Notes: a model not told the origin generated them from the sequence alone. A DNA stretch of 51,463 nucleotides from Dehalococcoidia bacterium (GCA_022825745.1 JAJDWF010000103.1:1-51463); one strand, 5' to 3'. Positions 22,996-31,816 are shown, numbered from the stretch's first letter. Numbers and translations are program-made.

Positions 22996-23784
22996 TTACT
23001 TCAGTTGCCAGTTCGGGCGACGCTTCTCCGCAAACGCCCGGGGGCCTTCCTTACTGTCCTGGGTCGTAAGAATGTAGTCGTAGGCCACGTAGGTCTTGGC
23101 GCTGATTTCGGCGATGGACATGTCCAGGCTGCTGTACGCCAGGTCTTTGATGGTGCGCACGGCAAGGGGCGCGTTTTGCGCGATGCTTTCCGCCATCTTG
23201 ATCGCTTCCGGCACCAGCTCGTCGGCGGGAACCACTTTGTTCAGGAAGCCCATTTCCTTGACGCGCTCGGCGGGCAGCAGGTCGGCGGTCATCACCAGTT
23301 CCAGCACGTTGGATATGCCGATCATCTTGGTAAGTTCCACCGCGAAGGGAGGCATCAGGCTCCACTTGGTTTCGGTGATGCCCAGCCGCGCGTTGTCGGC
23401 AGCCAGGCGAACGTCGCACATCTGGGCGATGGACCAGCCACCGGCGGCGGCGGCCCCGTTCACGGCGGCCACCAGCGGCTTCGCCGGGCGTTCCCACATG
23501 TGCGGCTTGTTGGGGGACATGCTGTTCTCGGCGCGGGCCTGCACGCCTTCGGCGTTGTCCGATGCGCGCTCTTTCAGGTCGCGTCCGGCGCAGAAATTGC
23601 GGCCGGCCCCGGTGACCACTGCAACCCAGGCTTCATCGTCCTCGTGGTCGAAGTGGTTGATGACTTCCTGGAGTTCGCGCCGGAGCTGGCGGTTGATGGC
23701 GTTGGAAGCCTCCGGCCGGTTCAGCGTGATAACGGCGACATGATTGTCGGTCCCGGTCTTTTCATAGAGTATGGTCTCAGGCAT
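22996..23784 (-). CDS. enoyl-CoA hydratase/isomerase family protein (crotonase)
   Basis: 262 residues. The crotonase fold is shown by TGAGRNFCAGRDLKER (oxyanion hole 1) and AAVNGAAAAGGWSIAQMCDV (oxyanion hole 2), followed by RLAADNARLGITETKWSLMP. The catalytic-acid position looks occupied by Thr/Lys-region residues (GITETKW) rather than the usual AxFxxPE glutamates. A reaction other than simple hydration, such as isomerisation or hydrolysis, is therefore possible. It is encoded between the HIT protein and the alpha/beta hydrolase in a four- or five-gene minus-strand run. Confidence 0.93.
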   Translation of the reverse strand: MPETILYEKTGTDNHVAVITLNRPEASNAINRQLRRELQEVINHFDHEDDEAWVAVVTGAGRNFCAGRDLKERASDNAEGVQARAENSMSPNKPHMWERPAKPLVAAVNGAAAAGGWSIAQMCDVRLAADNARLGITETKWSLMPPFAVELTKMIGISNVLELVMTADLLPAERVKEMGFLNKVVPADELVPEAIKMAESIAQNAPLAVRTIKDLAYSSLDMSIAEISAKTYVAYDYILTTQDSKEGPRAFAEKRRPNWQLK

Positions 23785-23837
23785 TGCGGTGTGGTCTCCT
23801 TGGTCAGGCGAATAGTAGTGAAGTTGCCGGCCGGTCG

Positions 23838-24197
23838 TCAGGCGTAATGTCCCAGGTATTGGCCGCCGATGACGTGCAGATGCCCGTGGGACTGGCTTTG
23901 CAACCCATCATAGCCGAAATTCGACAGGATGCGGAAACCGTTGGGGCAATACATGCAGCCGAGGGTAGCCGCCACGTCTCCGATTCGGGTCAGAATCCCG
24001 CTGCTCCACATCTCCAATTGAGTCATGTGGCGCTTGGGCATCACCAGCAGCATGATGGGCACCCACGTCAAGCGGTTGACAATGGCGATGATGTCATTGT
24101 CCAGATACCTGATTCGGGCCGGCTCGCGGCCGGCTACTATTTCGCAGAATACGCAATAAGGGGCGGTTGGCGACGGTGCGCCGTTGTGGTTAGTCAT
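23838..24197 (-). CDS. HIT family nucleotide-binding protein
   Basis: 119 residues. The histidine triad motif is H104-x-H106-x-H108 (SHGHLHVIGG). The N-terminal FCEIVAGREPARI and the VPIMLLVMPKRHM segment complete the HIT fold, and CVFC at residues 15-18 resembles the zinc-binding pair of several bacterial HIT proteins. Members hydrolyse nucleoside phosphoramidates or dinucleoside polyphosphates. It is first in the run with the crotonase and hydrolase and divergent from the TolB-like gene. Confidence 0.9.
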   Translation of the reverse strand: MTNHNGAPSPTAPYCVFCEIVAGREPARIRYLDNDIIAIVNRLTWVPIMLLVMPKRHMTQLEMWSSGILTRIGDVAATLGCMYCPNGFRILSNFGYDGLQSQSHGHLHVIGGQYLGHYA

Positions 24198-24269
24198 GCT
24201 GTCTCGTGCTGAACCTCGGTCGATGCGTCGTCCGCATCAAGTCCGGGTGATTGTAACGCATTTCGGGAC

Positions 24270-24299
24270 GCCGGCATTGGCGTTAATCTGCCGGCATTG
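24270..24299. repeat. 20-bp-phased direct repeats upstream of the TolB-like gene
   Basis: GCCGGCATTG occurs at 24270-24279 and 24290-24299, exactly two helical turns apart. It lies 30 bp before the -10 box of the divergent promoter region. This is suggestive of a dimeric activator or repressor site, unproven. Confidence 0.35.
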
Positions 24300-24328
24300 T
24301 ACGCAGTGGCGCAAACACGGGGGGACGC

Positions 24329-24334
24329 TATAAT
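24329..24334 (+). promoter_or_regulatory. -10 box for the TolB-like gene
   Basis: A perfect TATAAT lies 46 bp before the ATG at 24381. No good -35 box sits 16-18 bp upstream, so activator dependence is possible. The direct repeats at 24270-24299 lie just upstream. Confidence 0.45.
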
Positions 24335-24380
24335 ACGGCCACTTTCGCGCCGTTGTTGCGGCAACGGATGCTCACCGAGA

Positions 24381-25442
24381 ATGAAAGCCCAGATTGACAA
24401 GCCATCCCGTAACCGCAGGGCGTCGGTCATGCCCCGGCTGACGATTTTTGCCCTTGCAATCGCGTGCGCTGCGGCAGCGGTTGGCTGTTTTGTCGGGCAG
24501 TGGTTCGGCGGCGGCGACCTGCCTCAAGTCGCCTATATCTCCTCCGACGGAGAACGCGCCGAGGTACAGATCAGCCGGCCCGGCGGCGACGATCCAATCA
24601 GCATATCGCCCCGCAACGCCGTCGCTAAGTCCATTCGCTGGTCCCCCGGTCAGCGCTATCTGGCCTGGGTGGCCGGCGGCGATGTTGCCCTGTTGATGCT
24701 CTATGACCTCGAAACCGAAGAAACTCAGTTGCTGGTATCTGGCGTGGACGAATCGCAACCGCCGGTCTGGGCGCCCGAAGCCGACCGCATTGCGTATGTT
24801 TCGGATGGCGAGGATGCTCCGGACATTTACATGGTAGAACTGGCCACTGGCGAGCAAACCCGGCTCACGTTCAGCGATGAAAGGGAACAGATCGGGGATT
24901 GGTCGCCGGACGGCCAGTGGCTGGTCTTTACCCAGGAGGGTCGCGACGGGCTTTTGCTGCGCAATCCCACCGGCGTCAACCTTATCGAGCTCACCGACGG
25001 CGAGGACGTCAATCCGGTGTGGTCCCCCAAGGGAGATAGGATCGCCTTTTTGCGCGACAGCGGCGAGGGGCACGACATCTACGTTCTCCGTCCGACCAAA
25101 TCGGACGATTGGACCGACGATACCGACGAGTTGGCGGTGGCTGACGCCGAGTATGACGAAACGGCTCCGTCGTGGTCCGCTGACGGCCGCAGGCTCGCCT
25201 TTGTCGTTCGGTTCGACGACCAGTCCGAGATCTTCACCGTGTTGGTGGATGGCTCCGAACGTGAGCAGTTGACCTACAACACCGCCGACGACCTTATGCC
25301 CGACTGGTCTCAGTCCGGGGACAAGATTGCGTTTGTCTCTTTGGCTTACGGGAACTCCGAGATTCTGTACATGAACCGCGACGGTACGGAACAAACCCGG
25401 TTGACTGCAAACCAGGGGCTGGATACTCAGCCGGATTGGTAG
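24381..25442 (+). CDS. TolB-like beta-propeller lipoprotein
   Basis: 353 residues from the ATG at 24381. The N-terminus is basic and then hydrophobic (RLTIFALAIACAAAAVGC), ending in a lipobox AVGC, so it is a predicted lipoprotein. The rest is repeated WD40/TolB-like blades of the form PVWSPKGDRIAF, GDWSPDGQWLVF and PSWSADGRRLAF, about six copies, giving a beta-propeller. TolB proper works with Pal in the cell envelope of Gram-negatives. Here there are no tol/pal genes, so this is a surface or extracytoplasmic propeller of unknown partner. Confidence 0.88.
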   Translation: MKAQIDKPSRNRRASVMPRLTIFALAIACAAAAVGCFVGQWFGGGDLPQVAYISSDGERAEVQISRPGGDDPISISPRNAVAKSIRWSPGQRYLAWVAGGDVALLMLYDLETEETQLLVSGVDESQPPVWAPEADRIAYVSDGEDAPDIYMVELATGEQTRLTFSDEREQIGDWSPDGQWLVFTQEGRDGLLLRNPTGVNLIELTDGEDVNPVWSPKGDRIAFLRDSGEGHDIYVLRPTKSDDWTDDTDELAVADAEYDETAPSWSADGRRLAFVVRFDDQSEIFTVLVDGSEREQLTYNTADDLMPDWSQSGDKIAFVSLAYGNSEILYMNRDGTEQTRLTANQGLDTQPDW

Positions 25443-25474
25443 CGATCCGTTCCGCTGAGCAGCGCGCAGTTTTT

Positions 25475-26089
25475 ATGCTTGGGCCGGCCCCGGATATTGA
25501 CCCTGCCGATTGCGGGCCGATGCTCGCCGGGTTGAGCGCCCCTCTGGCCGCGGTGTCCGTCCGCTCGGGCGATGTTGTGAATGCCCAAATAGCGGTGGCG
25601 ATCACCGCCGCGTCCATCGTCCTACACCGTCCTCGGCTGATCGTCCAGATCTACCACACCAACTACACCCACGATCTCATCGCCGCCAGCGGTGTTCTCG
25701 CCGTCAACTTCCTGGACCGGGAACAGCTGCCGCTCATTTGGGAGCTGGGGATGCGTTCCGGCCGCGACGCCGACAAGATGCGGCAAGTCCCGTACACCGC
25801 CGGCGTTACCGGTTCCCCACTCATCGAAGGAAGTTACGGTCACCTGGACTGCCGCGTCGTCAACGCCATGGACGGCGGGGATATGACGGCGTTCCTGGTG
25901 GAGGTGTTGTCGGCCCGGACCAACGGGGGAGAGCGCATGACGTGGCGGGATGCGCACCCACGGTTGCCGCAGCATTGGGCGGACGAGTGGGACCGCAAGA
26001 TCGCCGGTGAGATTGAGGTTTCCCTGGCGAGCATGGGGCAAGTTGACCCGGCGGCGTGGGCGAATCCACCGGGCGCCTGGCCTCGCTAA
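25475..26089 (+). CDS. flavin reductase-like domain protein
   Basis: 204 residues from the ATG at 25475. A TTG at 25436, overlapping the previous stop, is an alternative giving 217 residues. The split-barrel flavin-binding pattern is visible: LAAVSVRSGDVVNAQIAVAI, the PRLIVQIYHTNYTHDLI segment, the conserved FLDREQLPL stretch and LIEGSYGHLDCRVV. Such proteins bind FMN and many supply reduced flavin to two-component monooxygenases. With two luciferase-like monooxygenases nearby, this is a reasonable source of FMNH2, though linkage is only by proximity. It could instead be a pyridoxamine-oxidase-like protein. Confidence 0.75.
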   Translation: MLGPAPDIDPADCGPMLAGLSAPLAAVSVRSGDVVNAQIAVAITAASIVLHRPRLIVQIYHTNYTHDLIAASGVLAVNFLDREQLPLIWELGMRSGRDADKMRQVPYTAGVTGSPLIEGSYGHLDCRVVNAMDGGDMTAFLVEVLSARTNGGERMTWRDAHPRLPQHWADEWDRKIAGEIEVSLASMGQVDPAAWANPPGAWPR

Positions 26090-26174
26090 TGATGCTACAA
26101 TGCCGGCGCCCGGCAGTTAGAACGCGCGGCATCTCCCGACTACATTGCCCTGACAACTGCCGGCGGAGCTTGAA

Positions 26175-27317
26175 ATGGATGCTGATATCAGCAACGTCGT
26201 TGCCCGGATTCACGATACCCCGGAACAGTCGGTCCTGGCCGTGGCTGGCGCCGGCAACTATGCCCTGGCCTGGTTGCTCGGGGTTGGTGGCGCGTCGCGT
26301 ACTGTGCTGGAAACTCGCGTTCCCTATGGCTACTTGGCGATGACGGATTTTCTGGGCGGGTACGCGCCCGACCAAACCGTCTCGGCCGACACCGCGCGTC
26401 GCATGGCAAAGTCGGCCTGGCAGCGAGGGATGGCTTTGCGCGAGGGCGATGCTCCCATAGTGGGGCTGGGCTGCACCGCTACCATCGCCACTGACCGCAC
26501 CAAGAGGGGCGACCACCGGGCCTTTATCTCGACTTGGGACAACGACAGGGTTACAACCGATTCCCTGATTCTGGAAAAGGGCCGGCGGGACCGCGCCGGC
26601 GAAGAAGATGTGGTGAGCCGGCTGGTGATCGCCGCTCTGGCCCGGGCCTGCGGCATCGACGCGGAGATTGACCTTCGGCTGGCTGCCGGAGAAAGCGTGG
26701 CTACTCAGGAGAGCGCGCATCCTGATCCAATAAGGCTGCTGCTGGACGGCGAAGTGAAGTGGGTGACTGTTTATCCCGATGGCAGTATGGCAGCGGAGGA
26801 CGCGCCGCCGGCCGCGCTGCTGCCCGGTTCGTTCAACCCCCTGCACCGGGGACACGTGGAGTTGGCTTCGGCGGCATCCCGGGCTTTGGGGGTTCCGGTG
26901 TCCTACGAACTGTCGGTGGTCAATGTCGATAAGCCTCCGCTGGAGGACGCGGAAATCCGCCGTCGTGTCAATCAGTTCAGAGACGTCGGAACGGTGGTGT
27001 TGACCGGGGCGGAGACCTTCCAGAAGAAAGCCCGGCTTTTCCCAGGTTGCGGTTTCGCAATTGGATGGGACACGGCAACCCGTCTGATCCAGCCCCGCTA
27101 CTATGGAGATTCGGAGACGGCGATGCTCACCGCGCTGGCGGAGATGTGGGGTTCGGGCTGCCGGTTCTCGGTGGCCGGCCGCGTCGATGACGCCGGCGTT
27201 TTCCGAACCCTGGCGGACGTCAACGTCCCGGCAGGTTTCCATCCGCTGTTCGCAGACATACCGGAAGGCGCTTTCCGGTCGGACGTATCGTCAACCGCAA
27301 TTCGCGGGGCCGGCTGA
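26175..27317 (+). CDS. fusion of a PncC/CinA-like domain with a NadD-like nucleotidyltransferase
   Basis: 380 residues, ATG with GGAG upstream. The N-terminal part (about 1-185) resembles the CinA C-terminal/PncC domain, which deamidates NMN (VGGASRTVLETRVPYG; IVGLGCTATIATDRTKRG). The expected catalytic SxTGG loop is replaced by AGAGNYALAW, so activity is doubtful. The C-terminal part (about 205-380) has nucleotidyltransferase motifs: GSFNPLHRGHVE (HxGH), IGWDTATRLIQPRYYG, and SSTAIRGAG, which is the ISSTxIR-type motif. A combined role in pyridine nucleotide recycling is inferred from the two halves; it could also be a solitary adenylyl- or cytidylyltransferase. Confidence 0.78.
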   Translation: MDADISNVVARIHDTPEQSVLAVAGAGNYALAWLLGVGGASRTVLETRVPYGYLAMTDFLGGYAPDQTVSADTARRMAKSAWQRGMALREGDAPIVGLGCTATIATDRTKRGDHRAFISTWDNDRVTTDSLILEKGRRDRAGEEDVVSRLVIAALARACGIDAEIDLRLAAGESVATQESAHPDPIRLLLDGEVKWVTVYPDGSMAAEDAPPAALLPGSFNPLHRGHVELASAASRALGVPVSYELSVVNVDKPPLEDAEIRRRVNQFRDVGTVVLTGAETFQKKARLFPGCGFAIGWDTATRLIQPRYYGDSETAMLTALAEMWGSGCRFSVAGRVDDAGVFRTLADVNVPAGFHPLFADIPEGAFRSDVSSTAIRGAG

Positions 27318-27318
27318 T

Positions 27319-27347
27319 TTGACACTGTGACAGGGCGTTGATACGAT
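27319..27347 (+). promoter_or_regulatory. promoter of the nuo operon
   Basis: A consensus TTGACA (27319-27324), a 17-bp spacer and TACGAT (27342-27347) lie 37 bp upstream of nuoA, just after the previous stop codon. Confidence 0.7.
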
Positions 27348-27383
27348 TTCGCTGTTTGAGCCTCAGTTTCGATTCGGCCAACA

Positions 27384-27806
27384 ATGCTGATTCCTCCGAA
27401 CATTCCCCTACTACAGGCGTTCAACCCAACCGACTACGCCGGCAACTGGCTGGCGGTGGTTATCGCCGTCGTCATCGCCCTGGCTGCCATCGGCGCCATG
27501 TTTGCCGGGTCGCAACTCCTTTCCGCGCGGCGTCGCTCGGCGGAGAAGCTGACCACCTACGAGTGCGGCATTCCGCCCACGCCTTTCGCGTGGTCCAACA
27601 TCAATATCCGCTTCTACATCTTCGCCATCCTGTTCCTGATTTTCGACGTGGAGGCGGTGTTCCTGTTCCCGTGGGCGGTGGTGTTCATCAAGGAGCAGGC
27701 AGCCGGCAACCCGATACCGTTCTACGCCATGTTGCTGTTCTTGGCCATGCTATTCTTTGCGGTAATTTACGGCTGGCGCAAGGGGGTGCTGGATTGGCAG
27801 AAGTGA
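27384..27806 (+). CDS. nuoA: NADH-quinone oxidoreductase subunit A (NuoA)
   Basis: 140 residues. A three-helix membrane subunit of complex I, identified by [20 protein letters not shown] followed by [20 protein letters not shown] and PWAV. It contributes to the membrane arm near the quinone site. It is the first gene of the operon, and its stop overlaps the proposed nuoB start (GTGA). Confidence 0.95.
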   Translation: MLIPPNIPLLQAFNPTDYAGNWLAVVIAVVIALAAIGAMFAGSQLLSARRRSAEKLTTYECGIPPTPFAWSNINIRFYIFAILFLIFDVEAVFLFPWAVVFIKEQAAGNPIPFYAMLLFLAMLFFAVIYGWRKGVLDWQK

Positions 27807-28396
27807 CCCCACAACCCGACCAGACTCCCTCTCCCCTGGCGTTGCCGCCGCAGCCCACCGAGATCATCCTCGGCTCTGGCAACCGGCCAGGCCCCAGTTT
27901 GCTCAACCAGGCTACGGAGGGGCGCGTGCCGGGTGTGATCACCGCTACCACCGACCAGCTCTTCGCCATGGCCCGCAAGTCGTCCCTATGGACGTTGAGC
28001 TTCGGGCTGGCCTGCTGCGCCATTGAGATGATCTCTACCTACATGGCGCACCACGACTTCGACCGCTTTGGCGTCGTCACCTGGCCGTCGCCCCGCCAGT
28101 CCGACGTGATGATCGTGGCCGGCACGGTGGTCAAGAAGATGGCAGAACCCATCCGGCTGCTCTACGAGCAGATGCCGGAGCCGAAGTGGGTTATCGCCAT
28201 GGGCAGTTGCGCCACCAACGGGGGGCCTTACTACCGTTCCTACTCGGTGGTGATGGGCGTTGACCACATAATCCCGGTGGACGTGTACGTGCCGGGCTGC
28301 CCGCCGCGCCCTGAGGCGTTGCTGTACGGCATTCTCAAACTCCAGGAAAAGATCATGGCGGACGCAGGAGACGGCAGTGCCTCGGCCCAGGCGTAA
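27803..28396 (+). CDS. nuoB: NADH-quinone oxidoreductase subunit B (NuoB)
   Basis: 197 residues from GTG 27803, chosen because it overlaps the nuoA stop by four bases. A TTG at 27794 would add three residues. The four ligands of the terminal [4Fe-4S] cluster N2 are seen: Cys71-Cys72 in GLACCAIEM, Cys136 in MGSCATNGG and Cys166 in VPGCPPRPE. It passes electrons to quinone at the interface with NuoD. A 45-residue Pro-rich N-terminal extension precedes the core. Confidence 0.95.
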   Translation: MTPQPDQTPSPLALPPQPTEIILGSGNRPGPSLLNQATEGRVPGVITATTDQLFAMARKSSLWTLSFGLACCAIEMISTYMAHHDFDRFGVVTWPSPRQSDVMIVAGTVVKKMAEPIRLLYEQMPEPKWVIAMGSCATNGGPYYRSYSVVMGVDHIIPVDVYVPGCPPRPEALLYGILKLQEKIMADAGDGSASAQA

Positions 28397-28907
28397 CGCT
28401 CCGGAGGTTGAGGCAGAACCGCCTCCCGATCCCGTCGAACTTTTGTCGGCGGAGCAACGCACTACTCTCGATCACGCCATGGCCGCCCTGGCTGACTGGT
28501 CGCCCGTCGCCGGCGCTCTGGGCGATCTGCCCCAGGTCACGGTTCCCGCAAGTTCTATTGAATCCGTTTGCAACGTCTGCCGGGAAGACTCCGAACTGGA
28601 TTCACGGATGCTCCTTTGCCTGGCCTGCGTGGACTACCAGGAACGGTTTGAACTGGTGTATTTCCTGCAATCGCTGGAGCGGGAATGCTCGTTAGTTATC
28701 AAGACCTCAGTGCCATATGATACCCCCGAGTTGCCGTCGGTTTCCGCCGTCTGGCCGGCCGCCGATTGGTACGAACGCGAAGCCCACGACCTGTTTGGCG
28801 TCTCGTTCGTCGGCAACCCGGATCTGTCGCCTTTGTTGCTTTACCCCGAATTCGAGGGGTTCCCGGGCCGGAAAGAGTACGATTTCTACGACTACCGGGA
28901 GTTTTAG
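28377..28907 (+). CDS. nuoC: NADH-quinone oxidoreductase subunit C (NuoC)
   Basis: 176 residues, GTG start overlapping nuoB by 20 bp. The signature of the 30-kDa subunit is at the C-terminus: [20 protein letters not shown] then [20 protein letters not shown]. The N-terminal half is poorly conserved and has four unusual cysteines in the VCNVC...LLCLAC region. NuoC pairs with NuoD in the peripheral Q-module. After its stop, two non-nuo genes precede nuoD. Confidence 0.9.
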   Translation: MPRPRRNAPEVEAEPPPDPVELLSAEQRTTLDHAMAALADWSPVAGALGDLPQVTVPASSIESVCNVCREDSELDSRMLLCLACVDYQERFELVYFLQSLERECSLVIKTSVPYDTPELPSVSAVWPAADWYEREAHDLFGVSFVGNPDLSPLLLYPEFEGFPGRKEYDFYDYREF

Positions 28908-28953
28908 ATTGACCGGCGCCCACGAAAACGACTCCGAACGTGCAGAGGACCAG

Positions 28954-29229
28954 ATGCAGGAGAATGCCCCGGTCCAGTTAATGGCCCAGGTCCTGCCGGA
29001 TGGCCGTCGTTATATCGCCGTCGTGGACGGCCTGGAACTGGAAGGCGCCGGCCCCACGCCGGACGCGGCGCAGGAATCCCTGGTGCAGGCCGTGCGCAGT
29101 TGGCTTGAGCGGCTCGACACGACGGGCAAGCTGGGCGATGCGCTAGGCGTTGAATGCCTGGAGGAAGAAACCGAAATCGTCCTGCAGTTCATCGATGGCA
29201 ACGACGGGAATCGAGAGCTTTCCAAGTAG
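28954..29229 (+). CDS. small HicB-like protein inside the nuo operon (1)
   Basis: 91 residues from the ATG at 28954 (AGAGGACC upstream); a TTG at 28909 would add 15 residues. Its pattern is VQLMAQVLPDGRRYIAVVDG, then LELEGAGPTPDAAQESLVQA, then a helix (VRSWLERLDTT). This is the beta-beta-alpha outline of HicB/DUF1902-type proteins. There is no DNA-binding domain at the C-terminus and no HicA partner. It lies between nuoC and nuoD and is presumably co-transcribed. Function unknown. Confidence 0.65.
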   Translation: MQENAPVQLMAQVLPDGRRYIAVVDGLELEGAGPTPDAAQESLVQAVRSWLERLDTTGKLGDALGVECLEEETEIVLQFIDGNDGNRELSK

Positions 29230-29232
29230 GCC

Positions 29233-29511
29233 ATGGATCGCATCGTGTACCAGATCGAAGAATCGCAGGCCGGGCCAGGCTGGTCGGCTCACTGTCCCGA
29301 GCTTGAGGTAACCGCTTTTGGCGACAACCGCGATGAGGCGCGCACCGCGTTGCGGCGACAGGTGGGCGACTATCTGGAAGACTGCGAAGAAATGGGAATT
29401 CTGGAAGACACGCTGATCGAGGCCGGATTCTACGACAACGGCGAAGTATGGATGAGCAGTTTGGTGGAGCCGCCCCAACCCAGCATACGGTTTATAGGGT
29501 CGCCGTGTTAG
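29233..29511 (+). CDS. small HicB-like protein inside the nuo operon (2)
   Basis: 92 residues, ATG start 3 bp after the previous stop. The HicB-like core is clearer here: IVYQIEESQAGPGWSAHCPE then LEVTAFGDNRDEARTALRRQ, followed by VGDYLEDCEEMG. It is one of four HicB-like small proteins in this window. It is presumably translated from the nuo mRNA. A role in complex I assembly, or simply a passenger, are the alternatives. Confidence 0.75.
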   Translation: MDRIVYQIEESQAGPGWSAHCPELEVTAFGDNRDEARTALRRQVGDYLEDCEEMGILEDTLIEAGFYDNGEVWMSSLVEPPQPSIRFIGSPC

Positions 29512-29527
29512 CGTTAGCCAAGCCTTT

Positions 29528-29556
29528 GGGATTTCCGCGCCAGCGGCAATGACGGA
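29528..29556 (-). repeat. degenerate R1 repeat between hicB-like gene and nuoD
   Basis: On the minus strand it reads CCGTCATTGCCGC, TGGC, GCGGAAATCCC, matching the R1 family (see 11652-11690) with substitutions in both arms. It ends close to the nuoD start at 29559. Confidence 0.55.
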
Positions 29557-29558
29557 AA

Positions 29559-30707
29559 ATGTCAACCCAACCTGACACACTACCTGACATCCAGGCTGAG
29601 CGCGTTGACGCGCAGCCCGTGGAGATGCTGCTCAACATGGGGCCGCAGCATCCCTCCACCCATGGCGTGTTCCGCATGGTGCTCTGGGTGGACGGCGAGA
29701 AAATCGTTGACGTTGAGCCGCACATCGGCTACCTGCACCGAGGCTCCGAGAAACTGTGCGAAGGCGAGCAGTACCACCAGATCGTCACCCTGTTCGACCG
29801 GATGGACTACATCGGCAACTTCAACAATGAGCTGGCGTATTGCATGGCGGTTGAGAAGCTGATGGGGTTGGAAGTCCCCGATCGCGCCGAGTACCTTCGC
29901 GTCATTCTGTGTGAGCTGAACCGCGTCGCCAGCCACCTGCTCTACGTCGGCACCATGGGCCTGGACGCCGGCGCCATGACCCCAGTGATGTTTTCTTTCC
30001 GGGGCCGGGAACGGGTCCAGGCATTATTCGAGGCGGTTTCCGGCGCCCGCATGATGCACAACTACTTCCGCATCGGCGGTCTGAAGGAAGACGTGCCCGA
30101 CAATTTTGTTGAGTTGATGAACGAGCTGATGCCAATCCTCCGTGAGGACGTTGAACAGAGCGACCGGATTCTCACCTTCAATGAAATTTTCCTGTCCCGG
30201 CTCAAGGACGTCAGCCCGATCACGGCCGACGAGGCCATCGCGTTCGGTTTGACCGGCCCCATGCTCCGCGCCTGCGGCTACGAATATGACGTGCGCAAGG
30301 CGCAGCCCTATTCCGTCTATGATCGTTTCGACTTCGAGGTTCCGGTGGGACTGGACGGCGATTGCTGGGACCGCCATTGGGTGCGGGTCCAGGAGATGTA
30401 CCAATCCCTGCGGATCGTGGAACAGGCCATGGAGCAGCTGCCGGACGGTCCGGTGGCGTCGCCTTTGGGGCGCCGGCTCATCCGCCCGCCGGCCGGAGAA
30501 GCATACGTCCGCGCCGAAAACCCCCGAGGCGAAATCGGCGTTTATCTGGTGAGCGACGGCACCGACAAGCCCTACCGCCTCAAGGTGCGGCCCCCGTCAT
30601 TCTGCAACTTGTCGGCTCTGCGTCGCCTGCTGGCCGATACCTGGTTGGCCGACAGCGTGGTTGTGCTGGGTTCGCTGGACATCGTGCTCGGCGAGGTTGA
30701 CCGGTGA
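29559..30707 (+). CDS. nuoD: NADH-quinone oxidoreductase subunit D (NuoD)
   Basis: 382 residues. The 49-kDa subunit is recognised by LLNMGPQHPSTHGVFRMVLW, EPHIGYLHRGSEKL, the RVASHLL helix and KVRPPSFCNLSAL, ending SLDIVLGEVDR. It forms the quinone-binding cavity with NuoB. Its stop overlaps the nuoH start by 4 bp. Confidence 0.96.
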   Translation: MSTQPDTLPDIQAERVDAQPVEMLLNMGPQHPSTHGVFRMVLWVDGEKIVDVEPHIGYLHRGSEKLCEGEQYHQIVTLFDRMDYIGNFNNELAYCMAVEKLMGLEVPDRAEYLRVILCELNRVASHLLYVGTMGLDAGAMTPVMFSFRGRERVQALFEAVSGARMMHNYFRIGGLKEDVPDNFVELMNELMPILREDVEQSDRILTFNEIFLSRLKDVSPITADEAIAFGLTGPMLRACGYEYDVRKAQPYSVYDRFDFEVPVGLDGDCWDRHWVRVQEMYQSLRIVEQAMEQLPDGPVASPLGRRLIRPPAGEAYVRAENPRGEIGVYLVSDGTDKPYRLKVRPPSFCNLSALRRLLADTWLADSVVVLGSLDIVLGEVDR

Positions 30708-31816
30708 GTTTTCTGATCAGCATCGGTTGGAGCGCGCTCGGCTTGGCGGTCATGTTCGCCGTGCTGTCGGTGGTGGTGCTCTCGATGGTCTGGCTGGAGA
30801 GAAAGGCGCTGGGCCGGCTCCAACTGCGCTACGGCCCGACCCGCACCGGGAAGTTCGGCCTGCTGCAGCCCATCGCCGATGCCATCAAGCTGATCGTCAA
30901 AGAAGACATAATCCCCAACGATTCCGAGAAGGCCATATTCTGGGTCGCGCCGGTCATCGTGGTGGTGTCCGCCTTTGTCATCTGGGTGACCATACCCGGC
31001 GGCGACAGCGTGGTCATCAGGCACCTGCCGCTCGGCCTGTTCTACATCATCGCGTTCGCCGTCATTGGCATCTTGGGCCTGGTATTGGCGGGTTGGGGAT
31101 CGGCCAACAAGTACGGCATCATGGGCGGGTTGCGTTCTGCTGCTCAGTTGATTTCCTACGAGATCCCGGTCGTCCTGGTGGCGGCCGCGGTTGCAATCCT
31201 GGCGCAATCGCTGGACATGCGGGAGATCGTCGCAGCCCAATCCAGCTATCCGTACTTGGTGGTGCTGCCTCTGGGCCTGGTGATCTTTTTCATCGCCGGT
31301 TTGGCCGAAGTCGGGCGGACGCCGTTTGACATCTATCACGCCGAGAGCGAGGTCGTAGGCGGCCCGTTCGTGGAGTATAGCGGCGCGCACTGGTCGGTAT
31401 TTTTCCTGGCCGAGTACATCAACACCTTTGCCATCGCCGCCCTGACAGCGCTGCTGTTCCTGGGCGGTTGGGGCGGCCCGGCCTTGCCCGACGTGGTGTG
31501 GTTCCTGTTCAAGACTTACGCGGTGGTGCTGGTCGTATTCTGGGTGCGCGGCACGTTTCCACGTCTCCGCATCGACCAGTTGATGGCTTTTGCCTGGAAA
31601 GTGATGGTGCCCCTGTCCTTCTACACCGTTATCATCGCCGCCGTTTATCGTTTCTATGATTTGCCCTGGTGGAGCCTGACTATCCTTTCGCTGGCTGGCC
31701 TGGCGGTGGCCGGCTGGATTATTTACCGCCGGATGACGGCGCCGGCTCGGCGGGTAGTACAGATACGGGAACGCCTGGCCGCCCAACAGCGCGCCGCGCG
31801 GTCGTCAAGCACGTAG
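30704..31816 (+). CDS. nuoH: NADH-quinone oxidoreductase subunit H (NuoH)
   Basis: 370 residues, GTG start in a GTGA overlap with nuoD. Eight to nine membrane helices. Signatures are WLERKALGRLQLRYGPTRTG, LQPIADAIKLIVKEDIIP, AEVGRTPFDIYHAESEVVGG and VEYSGAHWSVFFLAEYIN. It links the quinone site to the proton-pumping arm. The C-terminal tail is unusually basic (RRMTAPARRVVQIRERLAAQ). Confidence 0.96.
   Translation: MSFLISIGWSALGLAVMFAVLSVVVLSMVWLERKALGRLQLRYGPTRTGKFGLLQPIADAIKLIVKEDIIPNDSEKAIFWVAPVIVVVSAFVIWVTIPGGDSVVIRHLPLGLFYIIAFAVIGILGLVLAGWGSANKYGIMGGLRSAAQLISYEIPVVLVAAAVAILAQSLDMREIVAAQSSYPYLVVLPLGLVIFFIAGLAEVGRTPFDIYHAESEVVGGPFVEYSGAHWSVFFLAEYINTFAIAALTALLFLGGWGGPALPDVVWFLFKTYAVVLVVFWVRGTFPRLRIDQLMAFAWKVMVPLSFYTVIIAAVYRFYDLPWWSLTILSLAGLAVAGWIIYRRMTAPARRVVQIRERLAAQQRAARSSST

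Noticed and set aside
28954-29511. HicAB toxin-antitoxin system
   Set aside because: Both genes are HicB-like and there is no HicA-like toxin next to them; the same is true of the pair at 276-1289.
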